This document shows positions 8,148 through 17,499 of a stretch of DNA of 27,059 bases, piece after piece. Made by a program: the position numbers and the translations under genes. Location: positions 1 through 27,059 of the forward strand of contig DAGF01000016.1 in assembly GCA_002495645.1 (NCBI GenBank), in the 5' to 3' direction. The notes under the pieces are model-generated. The model did not search any database and was not told where the DNA came from. It worked only from the letters and a program-made list of their open reading frames with translations. How positions within the stretch are numbered: the stretch's first letter is position 1; each line of letters starts with the position of its first letter. The stretch comes from Euryarchaeota archaeon UBA549. GTDB taxonomy: Archaea; Thermoplasmatota; Poseidoniia; Poseidoniales; Poseidoniaceae.

Positions 8148-8714
8148 TCAGCGAGTTGACGCCAGAGCCTCGAGGAAGGCCATCGCTTCGCCTGCAAATC
8201 CCAAAACCGTGCTTTCGGCTCCTTCCACCAAGCGCGCATGCTCACCCATGGGACCGTGGAGGTCGTACCCCCCTGCCTTTCCTATCCATGAATCGGAGGT
8301 GAGCAATCCATCCAACTGCTCGACGGAGAGTTCAGGGATGGAGACGACCGAAGCCTCGCACCAGAAATGCCAGGTTCCGTTCCAGCGAACACCGGTCGCC
8401 GACCATACCTGGTGCAGGCGACCGCTGAGGCGATGAAGCATGATGGCGGCGTGGGTGCGGTCACGTGGCTTCCCCATGCTGAGGGAATGGTCGTCCGGGT
8501 CGCTCAACATCGTGTCGGCCACAATGACGAGTTCGTGGTTTGTTTCTGGAAGCGCCTCCGATTTTCGCCTGCAAATCGTCAGCACCTGATGCTCGACCGT
8601 CCCAGTGGGAGGCGTTTCATCCACCCCGTCCAAACCCTCGTGATGCAGGTTTGGAAAAAGAGGGTCCAACAGGGCAAAGCGCCGCTGTGAGTTGGAGGCC
8701 AGCCAAACGTCCAT
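8148..8714 (-). CDS. maf: Maf-family nucleotide pyrophosphatase
   Basis: 188 aa, the usual size for Maf proteins, which hydrolyse non-canonical or modified nucleoside triphosphates to monophosphates and were first linked to septum formation in bacteria. The N-terminus LASNSQRR matches the LASxSPRR phosphate-binding motif with Gln for Pro. VIVADTMLS corresponds to the catalytic ADT motif, GKPRD follows, and KAGGYDLHGPMG matches the KAGxYxIQG motif. The ADT motif is followed by a somewhat acidic loop (DPDDHSL). The gene runs tail-to-tail with sepF with only 3 bases between stops, and head-to-head with the KaiC-like gene. A GAGGT abuts the ATG too closely to be a normal ribosome binding site. 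Family assignment is confident; substrate is not determinable here. Confidence 0.85.
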   Translation of the reverse strand: MDVWLASNSQRRFALLDPLFPNLHHEGLDGVDETPPTGTVEHQVLTICRRKSEALPETNHELVIVADTMLSDPDDHSLSMGKPRDRTHAAIMLHRLSGRLHQVWSATGVRWNGTWHFWCEASVVSIPELSVEQLDGLLTSDSWIGKAGGYDLHGPMGEHARLVEGAESTVLGFAGEAMAFLEALASTR

Positions 8715-8810
8715 ACCTCAAACTGAACGATGCGGGCTTTGGAGATTACCCATCAAATGCGTGGGTGATATTGAAGAATCGGAAGGTCCACCGAGAGACG
8801 AGTGAGCCCC

Positions 8811-9530
8811 ATGTCCGAGATGGAACGAATCCCAACCCACATCGAAGGCCTTGACGAGAAGATGCAAGGCGGTATTCCACAAGGCCACATTTGCATCGTC
8901 GCCGGTGCCTCAGGTGCCATGAAGTCCAGCCTAACCTTCTCAATGCTCTACAACGCTGTTCTGTACGGCGAAACCAGTGGCATCTACGTCACCCTCGAGC
9001 AGGGCAAGGATTCCCTCCGCTCCCACATGGCCAATATGGGCATGAACGTGGACGACCCTCGTGTGCGCAACCGCATTGCCATCATCGACCTTGCTGACCT
9101 TCGTGTGCAACTTGATGAGCAGGGCATGAGCAACCGTGTTGATTGGATGGGCCAACTCATCAAACAGTTGACCTCGTACCGCCAATCCATCGGTTTTGAA
9201 TTGCTGGTGTTTGACTCCTTGGGCGCCTTCTTCACCTTGACCAAGATGGAAAACCCTCGCGACGAAATCTTCCGTTTGTTTGAAGCGGTTCGACGCCTGG
9301 AGTTGACCTCGTTCTTCATTTGCGAAATGACCGGTGAAGACCACAAACAGTTCGGTGAATACGGCGTTGAGGATTACCTCTCGGACGGTGTCATGCATCT
9401 GGTGATGGAGCGAGACGGAGACGATGTCTTCCGTAAACTCGGCATTGTCAAGATGCGCCACACCAACCATTTGCTCGGCTACAAACCGTTCAATTGGAAA
9501 GAGAGCGAACAGCGATTCACCATCGTTTGA
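8811..9530 (+). CDS. KaiC-like / RAD55-family RecA-type ATPase
   Basis: About 239 aa from ATG 8811; an in-frame GTG at 8802 would add three residues, and no ribosome binding site decides between them. It is a single RecA-fold domain: Walker A GASGAMKSS (about residues 32-40), a KaiC-like acidic pair position in YVTLEQGKDSL, and Walker B FELLVFDSL. The opening (IPTHIEGLDEKMQGGIPQGH) is typical of KaiC/RadA-like proteins. Canonical KaiC has two such domains and autophosphorylates; archaea carry many single-domain relatives, several acting as signalling ATPases. No archaellum genes are nearby, so ArlH is not favoured. The gene stands alone between divergent maf and convergent glmS, 2 bases from the glmS stop. 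Role unknown. Confidence 0.85.
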   Translation: MSEMERIPTHIEGLDEKMQGGIPQGHICIVAGASGAMKSSLTFSMLYNAVLYGETSGIYVTLEQGKDSLRSHMANMGMNVDDPRVRNRIAIIDLADLRVQLDEQGMSNRVDWMGQLIKQLTSYRQSIGFELLVFDSLGAFFTLTKMENPRDEIFRLFEAVRRLELTSFFICEMTGEDHKQFGEYGVEDYLSDGVMHLVMERDGDDVFRKLGIVKMRHTNHLLGYKPFNWKESEQRFTIV

Positions 9531-9532
9531 GT

Positions 9533-11356
9533 TCACTCAACCGTGACCGATTTCGCAAGATTTCGAGGTCGGTCAACGTCTCGGCCAAGCTTCAAGGCCG
9601 TCTCATAAGCCATCAACTGAAGCGGGAGGACCGTGAGCAGGGGGGTCAACCAAGGATGAATGGCCGGAACGGCGATGGAGACATCGCCTTCCGCACCAAT
9701 AGGATCGCCCTTTTCGTGAATCAAGATGATTTTCGCACCGCGGGCTTTGCACTCGTGCAGCGCTGACATCGTCTTCTCCTTGAGATGGTCATTGGGCGCG
9801 ACCACCACGACCGGACTGCCCTCTTCAAGCAGCGCAATGGGTCCGTGTTTCATCTCCCCAGCGGGGTAGGCCAAACAGGGGATGTAGGCCAGTTCCATGA
9901 GTTTGAGCGCCCCCTCCTTGGCGACGGGTGCGGAGAGGCCACGACCGAGGAACAACACCGAACCTGCGTCGTGAAGTAGCTCAACCGCTTCGTGAATGGG
10001 CCCGATGTCCTCGAAATAGGTCTCCATCAGGTGCGGTGCTTGCTGCAAGTGTTGAATCAAATCCCGACCATCCGCTTTGGAGAGGTGGCGGGTCCGGCCG
10101 AGTTGCGTGGCGAAAATGGTCAGGGCAGCCACCATGTTGGTGAAGGCCTTGGTGGACGCCACGGATTGCTCGGGGCCGGAGTGAATGTAAACGCCTCGTC
10201 CACACAAACGAGCAATGGTGGAGCCAACAACGTTGACAACGCCATAGACTTGACCGCCCTTGAGTTTGATTTCCTTGATCGCAGAAATGGTGTCGGCCGT
10301 CTCACCCGATTGTGAAACGGCAAGGTAGAAGGCTTTTGGATTGATAACAGGGTCGTTGTTGCGGAATTCACTGGAGATGTGAGTGACGGCGGGAATGCGT
10401 CCCATCTTCTCAATCAACATCTGACCGATTTCAGCAGCGTAAGCCGCTGTTCCACAGCCGAGTAATCGGACGTGGGGGGCTTGAACCAAGGCGGCGTGGT
10501 CAAGACCCATGCCACCGAGGCGACCCGTTCCCATCTCTCGGTCAACACGACCCGCAATGCACTGTCGCAAAGCATCGGGCTGCTCGTAGATTTCCTTGTA
10601 CATGTAATGGGGCGCATCACCGAGATCTGCCTCGCCCCATGCCTCCTCGAGCACCGTGATGTTGGGTTTCACTTCCCTCCCTTTGGTGTTGGTGATGGAG
10701 AATGAACCCCTTTCGATGACGGCGAGGTCACCGTCCTCAAGGTAGACCACGCGCTGGGTGTGGGCCGTGAGTGGATGGGGGTCGCTTGAAACATAGGTCT
10801 CGTTCTCCCCTTGCCCGATGATGAGTGGTGAGCCATTCCTAGCGCAGATGAGCACATCGTGGTCTCGGAAGAGAATGCAGAGACCCCATGTGCCACGGAG
10901 GTGTTTGAGGGTGTTCTGTACGGATTCAAGTGGTGTAGCACCACCATCAAGTTCCAGCGCCATCATTTGAACGAGAACTTCAGAATCGGTTTCACTGACA
11001 CACTCAATACCTCGTGCGGAAAGTCCACGGCGAAGATGTTGGTAGTTCTCGATGATCCCGTTGTGGACGAGGTGGATGGCTCCATCGGCCGAAACGTGTG
11101 GGTGGGTGTTGACCTGCGTAACGCCCCCGTGGGTGGCCCAGCGCGTGTGAGCAATCCCTCGTGTTCCGCTGACATTCTTGGGAAGAATGGCTTTCAAATC
11201 GGCCACTTTGCCCACCGTCTTGTGGGTTTGAACTTGAGAGCCGTCATCAACAGCAACACCGGTAGAATCGTATCCCCTGTATTCCAGCCTTCTCAGACCT
11301 TCAACCAAAATCGGAAGGGCCTGTTGATGCCCAATATAGCCGAAAATACCGCACAT
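9533..11356 (-). CDS. glmS: Glutamine--fructose-6-phosphate aminotransferase (isomerizing)
   Basis: 607 aa, the normal length of GlmS, which makes glucosamine-6-phosphate from fructose-6-phosphate and glutamine, the entry step to UDP-GlcNAc. The N-terminus MCGIFGYIG supplies the Cys nucleophile of the class II glutaminase domain, with HTRWATHG and HNGIIENY further on. The C-terminal half has two SIS sugar-isomerase domains, including AVSQSGETADT, EQSVASTKAFTN and YPAGEMKHGPIALLEEGSPV, and ends in the typical PRNLAKSVTVE. It starts 9 bases after the stop of the subtilase on the same strand, so the two are probably co-transcribed. Its product could feed glycan synthesis for the surface proteins in this window; that link is inferred. 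Confidence 0.97.
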   Translation of the reverse strand: MCGIFGYIGHQQALPILVEGLRRLEYRGYDSTGVAVDDGSQVQTHKTVGKVADLKAILPKNVSGTRGIAHTRWATHGGVTQVNTHPHVSADGAIHLVHNGIIENYQHLRRGLSARGIECVSETDSEVLVQMMALELDGGATPLESVQNTLKHLRGTWGLCILFRDHDVLICARNGSPLIIGQGENETYVSSDPHPLTAHTQRVVYLEDGDLAVIERGSFSITNTKGREVKPNITVLEEAWGEADLGDAPHYMYKEIYEQPDALRQCIAGRVDREMGTGRLGGMGLDHAALVQAPHVRLLGCGTAAYAAEIGQMLIEKMGRIPAVTHISSEFRNNDPVINPKAFYLAVSQSGETADTISAIKEIKLKGGQVYGVVNVVGSTIARLCGRGVYIHSGPEQSVASTKAFTNMVAALTIFATQLGRTRHLSKADGRDLIQHLQQAPHLMETYFEDIGPIHEAVELLHDAGSVLFLGRGLSAPVAKEGALKLMELAYIPCLAYPAGEMKHGPIALLEEGSPVVVVAPNDHLKEKTMSALHECKARGAKIILIHEKGDPIGAEGDVSIAVPAIHPWLTPLLTVLPLQLMAYETALKLGRDVDRPRNLAKSVTVE

Positions 11357-11365
11357 GGAATCACT

Positions 11366-14300
11366 TCACAAATCGAAGACTTCGGAGCACACGGGGCATG
11401 TAATCCGCTTCAGCATCAGGTCCTTCACGCCAAAATTGGCATTGCACGAGGGGCAGGTCACCTCGCGCTTCAAATCAGGCAGAGGCAGCGCAGGGGCAGG
11501 TAGTGGAGCGTTGCTGTCCAACGGTGGAAGGGTGTTGGGCATCGGAAGACCGGGTGCGGGCAGTGGCGGAAGGCCCTGTTGGAGGATCGCTGCCATCTCC
11601 CGTTGTTGCTTGCGCTTCATTCGGCGCTCAAGACGGGCGTTGCCTTCACCCTCCTCGAGTTTGCGCTCAAGTTCATCGGCAAGCGACTCATCTTCATCCT
11701 CCACGATGACCGCCAACTGACTGTCGTGGACCGTGAGTTCCTCTGCGTCCTCGTCAATGGAAAGCAACGGACCGTCGTCTTGCTCGGGTGTGATCATCAA
11801 CTCGACGCCATCAACATCGCCTTCGCCCATCTCCTCAAGCAATTCTTCTACCTCGCTGTGGGAGCGCCGAACCATAACGACGACGAAGCCCAAGAACAGG
11901 AGCAAGAGACCCATGCTGGCGGCAAGAAGGCGATACTTGAATTCGTCCGAGTCGCCCGGAAGGTAATCGAGGAGCGTTTCCAAGAGACCTGGAGAGGCGA
12001 CCGGATTGTTGGACCCCTTGAGGGACGCCACTTTACTCAAACTCAGTGTACCTGTTGGGGTGATGGAGCAGACGATGGTGTCGTCTTCCATCACACCGAT
12101 GCCAAACAAATAGCCTTCATCCAGCATGTTTGACATGCCTTTGATGGCTTCGCCATCGGCGTCCGTCACCAAGCCCATTCGATGGACTGGACCGTAGATA
12201 TTGATTTCATCATGGTAGAGGTAGACACCTTCGTTGCGAATGGCGAAGCCGAGTGTTGAGACACCGGGAGCGAGGACGCGCTGGATGTTCTCTCCCGCCC
12301 AGAGGGCGTTGGTGTTGGACACCACGATGTTGGACACCTTGCCTTGACCTTCGACCCATGCGGCGATGATACGGTCCTCGTCGTCCTCAACGAGGACGTC
12401 CATGGTGGGGTGCTTGGCGTTATCACCCACGGAATATTGGAAACTCCATGAAGAGGTGGTGTAGGAGCCATGCGTGTACATCAAGCCGACTCGTTCAATG
12501 CCTGATACGTCATCACGATACTCCTGATAGAGAATATGCAGGTATTCTTCTCCAAGACCGACCGCCAAAGGCTGGGCGTCACCGGGACGAATATCAATAT
12601 CAGAAAGGACGGTTAACGGGCTGGTCCATGAATTGCCTTTGTCGGGCGAAGCGGATGAGATAACAAAGATGGAGGTGATGTCTTGCCACGAGCCACTGGT
12701 GGACAAGTCGCGATGATAGCCTGCGAGAACCATGGTACCGTCGTGCTGGTCGAACGTGAATCCGTAGTAGGATCCCTCCGAGAGTTTGAGAGCCGGCATG
12801 TGGTAGTGCTTCGGTGTTGTTTTTCCGGCGGCGGAAATGGACGTCATGGCGATATCGGTCAAGATGTAGCCCTCAAGGCTCAAGGAACGTCGAGACCATG
12901 CCACTTGAACCAAACCGTCATCTCGCTGATAGACGGCCAACTCGCCGCCCCAATTTTCTTCCAAAACCACGCCCCCGACCAACGATAACGTGGAGGTGAT
13001 GGTCCGGGCATGAAGTTCGCCATCAATGGTGGTGAAAAGGAGTCCACCATCCTTCAGGCCGACGAATTCAACGGCTACCTCGCCGCTCGAGAGGTCGATG
13101 GGCGCTTTCGCACCGCCCTGCAGATCGGTCACCGTGATGTTGAACCGAAGTTCACTGTGTTCGATTTCAACACCCGATCCACTCAAGACAGCTCGGTACG
13201 AGACGGCCCCGACAGCATCGTGAACATCAGCAAATCGGGCAAAGGCGTACCCCGACGTCGTGCTTGAACCGGGGACGAGGGCCACCGGTTTCTCGTCAAG
13301 CCTCTGCCATCCCTCCGTCATTAATCGCTCCAAACCGAGGTTCAAACTGCTGGCATCGGTTTGGCCAAGGTTGTCAACACGAATACGAATGTCGTACGGC
13401 GTACCTGGCACGGGGACATCAGGCGTGGTCCGGGCTGCGCCGGGAAGGAATCGGAGCATGGGTTCAACCGGTCGTTCGTCGATGGTGAAACTGAAGGTGT
13501 AATCGTTATCGCTACGGTCGGGGTCTTCGTATTGCCCGTTCGGGTCAAGGGAGAGCGTTACGTCGTGTATGCCCGCTTCCGTCGCCCACCAGTAGAGCGT
13601 CACTTGAGCGCTTTCGCCTTCCTCAAGCGAGGTCACCTTGCCCTCGGAGGGGTAGGTGGTTGAATCGCTGCCCGGCCCCTCAAGCGTCAAGTAGACCTCA
13701 TCGGCGTCCAAATCACCGATGTTGCGAAGAGCAAATCGCACTTCAAGGACGGTGCCGGCAACAGCGGAGTTCACCGGAAGGCCCCCGTCGTAGACGCCAA
13801 CCGTTCCCGTGAAGGCAAAGTTGGGAGCTGCGGGAAGGTTGTCAACTTCGTAGGTTCGCTTGAGGACATCGCTGGTGACGCCCGATGCGTTCACCAATCG
13901 AACACTGATCCGGTGTGAGCCGTCGGCAACGGCGCTGGAATCCCACGTGAAGGACCAGTCCTGAACAGTCTCCCCCTCCTGATTGAGGTTGTCGCCGAGT
14001 TGCCAATCTTGACTGCCAATTTTGTATTCAATGCGGTCGTGCTCAATGCCTTCCGCTGTTCCGGAGAATTCTACCAACCCGACCAAAGCCGTACCGAGCG
14101 GCGGCTCGGAGATGGAGACCGTCATGCGAGCAAAGCGGACAACTCGGACGTCGACCACTGAGGCTTCACCGTCTTCATTGAGCGCACGGGCGTAAATCAG
14201 CGTGTAGGCCTCATCAGCATCGACCCAATCATCGTCAACGACCATGTCAATGTACCAATCTTCAACCGTGCCATCGGCGCCAAGCCAATTGGTGAGTTCG

Positions 14301-16255
14301 GTGCTCTCTCCGTCATCATAAAATTGTTCAAACTTGACCTGAACCTCAACGTAGGCGTTCTCGCTGGTATCGGTGGTGCCTTCGACCGAGAGGGTGTTTC
14401 CTGCCAAATACAGCGATTGGTTCACAGGAGCGCTCATCGAGACATCCTCGCCGAGCCCGTCCCCTCCTCCTGGTGGCGGCGTGACGATGACGCCGCCGTT
14501 GTCCTCCAGCGGGGTGCACGAGCGGCCAAGAACATGGTCGAGCGCACAGGATGCATCAACAAGGCCGAAACCCCATTTCTCATTCCATCGGTTTGAGATA
14601 TCCGGTTCTGAGGCTGAACCGCGTGCCTCTGAAGAGTTTCGCAAGATATTGCGAATGTCCTCTGGCGAGAGCGTATCGTCGGCTTGGAGCAGAGAGGCCA
14701 CAATTCCTGAGACCAATGGCGTGGCCATGCTCGTACCGTCTTTTGAATCGTAATCGTTGTCGGCCAACGAACCCCCAAGTTCACCCGGCAAGGAAGGCCC
14801 AGTTACCGCTGAGGCCGAAATGATGCCCGTGCCAAACGCTGATACGTCGGGCTTGAGTTCATCCCACTCATCATCGTCTCCGTCATCCAATCGTGGCCCC
14901 CAATTGGAATAGGAAGCCATGATATCGTCCGTGCGGTTGACGCTGTTTCGGTCGTCGGCTGCCCCGATGGAGATGGCCCCGTCTGCGCTGGCAGGCGAGG
15001 GAACTCGCTTGGCCCCGTCGTTGCCCATGGCCACGATGCACACGATGCCCTCGTCCCTTGCTTGATTGACCAAACGGGCTTCGGCAGATGAACCGTTGTC
15101 GCCTTGGTCGTCGCTGTTGAGCGGCGTACTCAACGAGCCAAAGGACATGGAGGCGATGTCGATGCCGCGGCTGGAATCGTTGTTGCCCCAATCCGTGTCC
15201 TTATTTTCAATGACCCACTGAATGCCATTTGCGGAATATTGGGAGTTCTCTGCCGGGTCAGTGCCTCCACCTCCTGCATCGGTCAACACCTTGACATCAA
15301 CCAAATAAGCGCCCATGCCGCTACCGGTGTGGACGCGTTGCGAACCGCCCGTGCCGAGGGCCGTCGCTGCAACGTGAGTCCCATGGCCGTTTCCGTCGTC
15401 AGGGTCTACACTTCCATCCCGGTTTGAAGCCGAAGAAGTCGCGTCAAAGCCTGCAACCCATTTTTGGTCGTTGTAACTGTTCGGATCACTGTCGGGCTCA
15501 TCGTCGATGTCATCGAAATCGTTCAGGGCTCGGTGTTCATTGTCAACACCGGTATCCAGAACAGCGATGACCACACCTTCGCCGTAGTAGCCACGTGAAT
15601 AGGTGCTTGCAGAGTAGACATCGGAAGGCATGGAACGGACGGCCTCGCTTGCAACGCCGTTGAAAGGCGCCATGAGGTTCTGCATCTCGATAACGACCAC
15701 GCCGGGGAGATGGTAGATGTCCATGAGGGCACTCACCGGCACCTTGTCAACGAGCACGGAATCGATGGAGGTCATGACTTGGAACCAAGCCCCTTCATCT
15801 TCACCAACCCAACCGTGGGCCTCAAGCGTTTCAACCAACGTGGTGATCTCTTCGCCGTTGGGCGCCCATGCATAATCGACCACGATGGCGACCGTTTTTC
15901 GCCCATCAGGGCCCATAATTGCTGTCGATGAGACGGATTCTTCGCCGGCGAGCACGCGTTGGAGGCGGTCGTCCATGCCGTTCCAATCGAGGTCGGGGCC
16001 GTAGGCTTGCCACCACTGGTCATCCTCTGCGGCTGCCCTGTCACCTCGTTCGAAAAGCCGGGTCGGGCGTTCACACAGTTCTTCGCCGCACATCAACGGA
16101 GGAAGACCCTCCACCAAAATGGGAGGCTCGTATTCGCTGACCTCGGACGTGGATGTGGTGCTCGCAAGGACGCCACCGCTGATATCAGCGAAGAGCATCA
16201 AGAGCGCAAAGAGAACGGCACCTGTCCGCAACGATGCCTGCTGTTGACCGAGCAC
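11366..16255 (-). CDS. Giant secreted subtilisin-like serine protease with membrane anchor and cytoplasmic zinc-ribbon tail
   Basis: About 1,629 aa from a GTG at 16255, chosen because GAGAGGTGAA precedes it and it opens a signal peptide (LRTGAVLFALLMLFADISGG); the frame could extend to a GTG at 16318. A prodomain-like region precedes a complete S8 catalytic domain: Asp about 234 (VIAVLDTGVD), His about 291 (GNGHGTHVAA), oxyanion Asn about 412 (VAMGNDGA) and Ser about 509 (DGTSMATP). Ig-like modules, a CARDB-like domain and a region resembling a BNR-type beta-propeller follow. A single membrane helix (LLAASMGLLLLFLGFVVVMV) precedes a tail of about 167 aa that is acidic, then Arg/Lys-rich, then Pro/Leu-rich, ending in a zinc ribbon (CPSC...CPVC). 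It likely degrades extracellular protein or processes surface proteins. The rhomboid gene lies upstream and glmS 9 bases downstream. Confidence 0.93.
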   Translation of the reverse strand: MLGQQQASLRTGAVLFALLMLFADISGGVLASTTSTSEVSEYEPPILVEGLPPLMCGEELCERPTRLFERGDRAAAEDDQWWQAYGPDLDWNGMDDRLQRVLAGEESVSSTAIMGPDGRKTVAIVVDYAWAPNGEEITTLVETLEAHGWVGEDEGAWFQVMTSIDSVLVDKVPVSALMDIYHLPGVVVIEMQNLMAPFNGVASEAVRSMPSDVYSASTYSRGYYGEGVVIAVLDTGVDNEHRALNDFDDIDDEPDSDPNSYNDQKWVAGFDATSSASNRDGSVDPDDGNGHGTHVAATALGTGGSQRVHTGSGMGAYLVDVKVLTDAGGGGTDPAENSQYSANGIQWVIENKDTDWGNNDSSRGIDIASMSFGSLSTPLNSDDQGDNGSSAEARLVNQARDEGIVCIVAMGNDGAKRVPSPASADGAISIGAADDRNSVNRTDDIMASYSNWGPRLDDGDDDEWDELKPDVSAFGTGIISASAVTGPSLPGELGGSLADNDYDSKDGTSMATPLVSGIVASLLQADDTLSPEDIRNILRNSSEARGSASEPDISNRWNEKWGFGLVDASCALDHVLGRSCTPLEDNGGVIVTPPPGGGDGLGEDVSMSAPVNQSLYLAGNTLSVEGTTDTSENAYVEVQVKFEQFYDDGESTELTNWLGADGTVEDWYIDMVVDDDWVDADEAYTLIYARALNEDGEASVVDVRVVRFARMTVSISEPPLGTALVGLVEFSGTAEGIEHDRIEYKIGSQDWQLGDNLNQEGETVQDWSFTWDSSAVADGSHRISVRLVNASGVTSDVLKRTYEVDNLPAAPNFAFTGTVGVYDGGLPVNSAVAGTVLEVRFALRNIGDLDADEVYLTLEGPGSDSTTYPSEGKVTSLEEGESAQVTLYWWATEAGIHDVTLSLDPNGQYEDPDRSDNDYTFSFTIDERPVEPMLRFLPGAARTTPDVPVPGTPYDIRIRVDNLGQTDASSLNLGLERLMTEGWQRLDEKPVALVPGSSTTSGYAFARFADVHDAVGAVSYRAVLSGSGVEIEHSELRFNITVTDLQGGAKAPIDLSSGEVAVEFVGLKDGGLLFTTIDGELHARTITSTLSLVGGVVLEENWGGELAVYQRDDGLVQVAWSRRSLSLEGYILTDIAMTSISAAGKTTPKHYHMPALKLSEGSYYGFTFDQHDGTMVLAGYHRDLSTSGSWQDITSIFVISSASPDKGNSWTSPLTVLSDIDIRPGDAQPLAVGLGEEYLHILYQEYRDDVSGIERVGLMYTHGSYTTSSWSFQYSVGDNAKHPTMDVLVEDDEDRIIAAWVEGQGKVSNIVVSNTNALWAGENIQRVLAPGVSTLGFAIRNEGVYLYHDEINIYGPVHRMGLVTDADGEAIKGMSNMLDEGYLFGIGVMEDDTIVCSITPTGTLSLSKVASLKGSNNPVASPGLLETLLDYLPGDSDEFKYRLLAASMGLLLLFLGFVVVMVRRSHSEVEELLEEMGEGDVDGVELMITPEQDDGPLLSIDEDAEELTVHDSQLAVIVEDEDESLADELERKLEEGEGNARLERRMKRKQQREMAAILQQGLPPLPAPGLPMPNTLPPLDSNAPLPAPALPLPDLKREVTCPSCNANFGVKDLMLKRITCPVCSEVFDL

Positions 16256-16258
16256 AAC

Positions 16259-16268
16259 TTCACCTCTC
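16259..16268 (-). promoter_or_regulatory. Shine-Dalgarno site deciding the subtilase start
   Basis: On the minus strand the sequence reads TTGAGAGGTGAAGTTGTG. GAGGTG stands 5 bases before the GTG at 16255. This supports an internal GTG start rather than the longer frame beginning at 16318, and it places the signal peptide hydrophobic core close to the N-terminus, as expected. Confidence 0.55.
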
Positions 16269-16342
16269 AATTGACTGGAACGCCTGCCCACCTTTGATTC
16301 TATCCTCAATTGTATCACGCTGTGGACCGATGATGAGAGGAT

Positions 16343-17410
16343 TTAGCGAGGTGGCCATTCAAGATGCTCAACCGCAGACGAACACTGCAAATGAGGTCCC
16401 GTATTCCGCTCGACCAAGCCCAGCGGTGCATCGCACACAGGGCAACGGCCAGCGTCGGCGAGATGCTCCATCCAGGCGGTTCTGGTCTCGGGCTCGTCAC
16501 TGGCCTGAACCAAGTTCTTGAGCGGCTCCCGAAGGTGTTTGGGAACATCAAGACCACGTGCCGTCCAAGGGTCTTCAATGTCGTTGAGGTTCACCATGGT
16601 GGCCTTGAGGCGACGGCGCTTTGCAGCATGGACATCACCTTGACTCGGCCCGCCGTCGACCACGCCGAGTTCAACAGGCCCGCCTTTGGCCACCAAAGGC
16701 AACAGGGCGTAGGCTGCGATGAAGCCCCCGATGTGAGCCATGTGGGCGATACCGCTTGAAACACCCGAATCCATGGTCGCCAAAGCCCGAACCAGTTCCA
16801 ATCCGAAATACAGCAACGCGATGAAGACGACCGGCCAGGGGCGTATCAACAAGAGCGGAAACGGAATTTCGTCCTTGGGCCAGCCGGCGAGGTAGGCGCC
16901 GAGCAAACCGAACGCTGCTCCAGAAGCGCCAAGTGCTGGCGTGCCTGAGGCGGCGTTGAACACCACCCAGCCCAGTGAGCCGCCGAGCAAGCCAATGACA
17001 TAGACGGCTGCGAAGCGCTTGCCGCCGAGGCGTTGCTCCAATGGCACCCCCACCAAGGCCAGAATGATGACGTTGCCCAAAACATGCATCATGTCGCCTT
17101 GACTGTGGAGAAAACCCGCCGTGGCCAATGTGTGAAGAAAAGCGAGGTCAAAGGTCCGATTTTCAAGATCGAGAGTCCGATTTGGCACCAACACAAAATC
17201 ATACCAAACCCAATACTCCACCAAACCCCACGAAGAGAGCATGGCCCAAAGCACCTGAACCACCGCTCCCAACAGAACCGAGACCGTGATGCCCATGGCC
17301 AGTGAGGTTCGAGTCCGAACAGCATAGACGATCGGCGCGCTGACGGCCACAAACCACAGCAACAGGACGAACCACTCGCTGGTGGTGAACAGCGACATGG
17401 CGAAGCCCAT
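16343..17410 (-). CDS. Rhomboid-family intramembrane serine protease with C-terminal Cys motif
   Basis: 355 aa; a second ATG at 17398 (MSLFTTSEWF) is an equally possible start. It is a polytopic membrane protein with the rhomboid signatures: HVLGN in the second core helix (H109, N113), catalytic Ser in GASGAAFGLLGAY (S163) and catalytic His in AHIGGF (H226). Such enzymes cleave transmembrane segments of other proteins. The extra helices before the core and a soluble C-terminal region of about 110 residues carrying CPVCDAPLG and a later QCSS are additions to the minimal fold; the Cys pattern suggests a small metal-binding element. It lies 87 bases upstream of the subtilase, in the same direction. 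The membrane-anchored proteins nearby are candidate substrates, which is inference only. Confidence 0.92.
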   Translation of the reverse strand: MGFAMSLFTTSEWFVLLLWFVAVSAPIVYAVRTRTSLAMGITVSVLLGAVVQVLWAMLSSWGLVEYWVWYDFVLVPNRTLDLENRTFDLAFLHTLATAGFLHSQGDMMHVLGNVIILALVGVPLEQRLGGKRFAAVYVIGLLGGSLGWVVFNAASGTPALGASGAAFGLLGAYLAGWPKDEIPFPLLLIRPWPVVFIALLYFGLELVRALATMDSGVSSGIAHMAHIGGFIAAYALLPLVAKGGPVELGVVDGGPSQGDVHAAKRRRLKATMVNLNDIEDPWTARGLDVPKHLREPLKNLVQASDEPETRTAWMEHLADAGRCPVCDAPLGLVERNTGPHLQCSSAVEHLEWPPR

Positions 17411-17499
17411 GAATGGCGCTTTGTGTCCCTCTCTTTTGAGTTGGTGTCTCGCAGGATGAAAACAGGAGGGTTCTTCCTTGGTCGGCCCTTCCCCGCACC

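Noticed and set aside
8715..8810. Possible TATA-like GTGATATTGA between the maf and KaiC-like starts
   Set aside because: The match is weak and its distance from the start (about 40 bases) does not distinguish it from chance.
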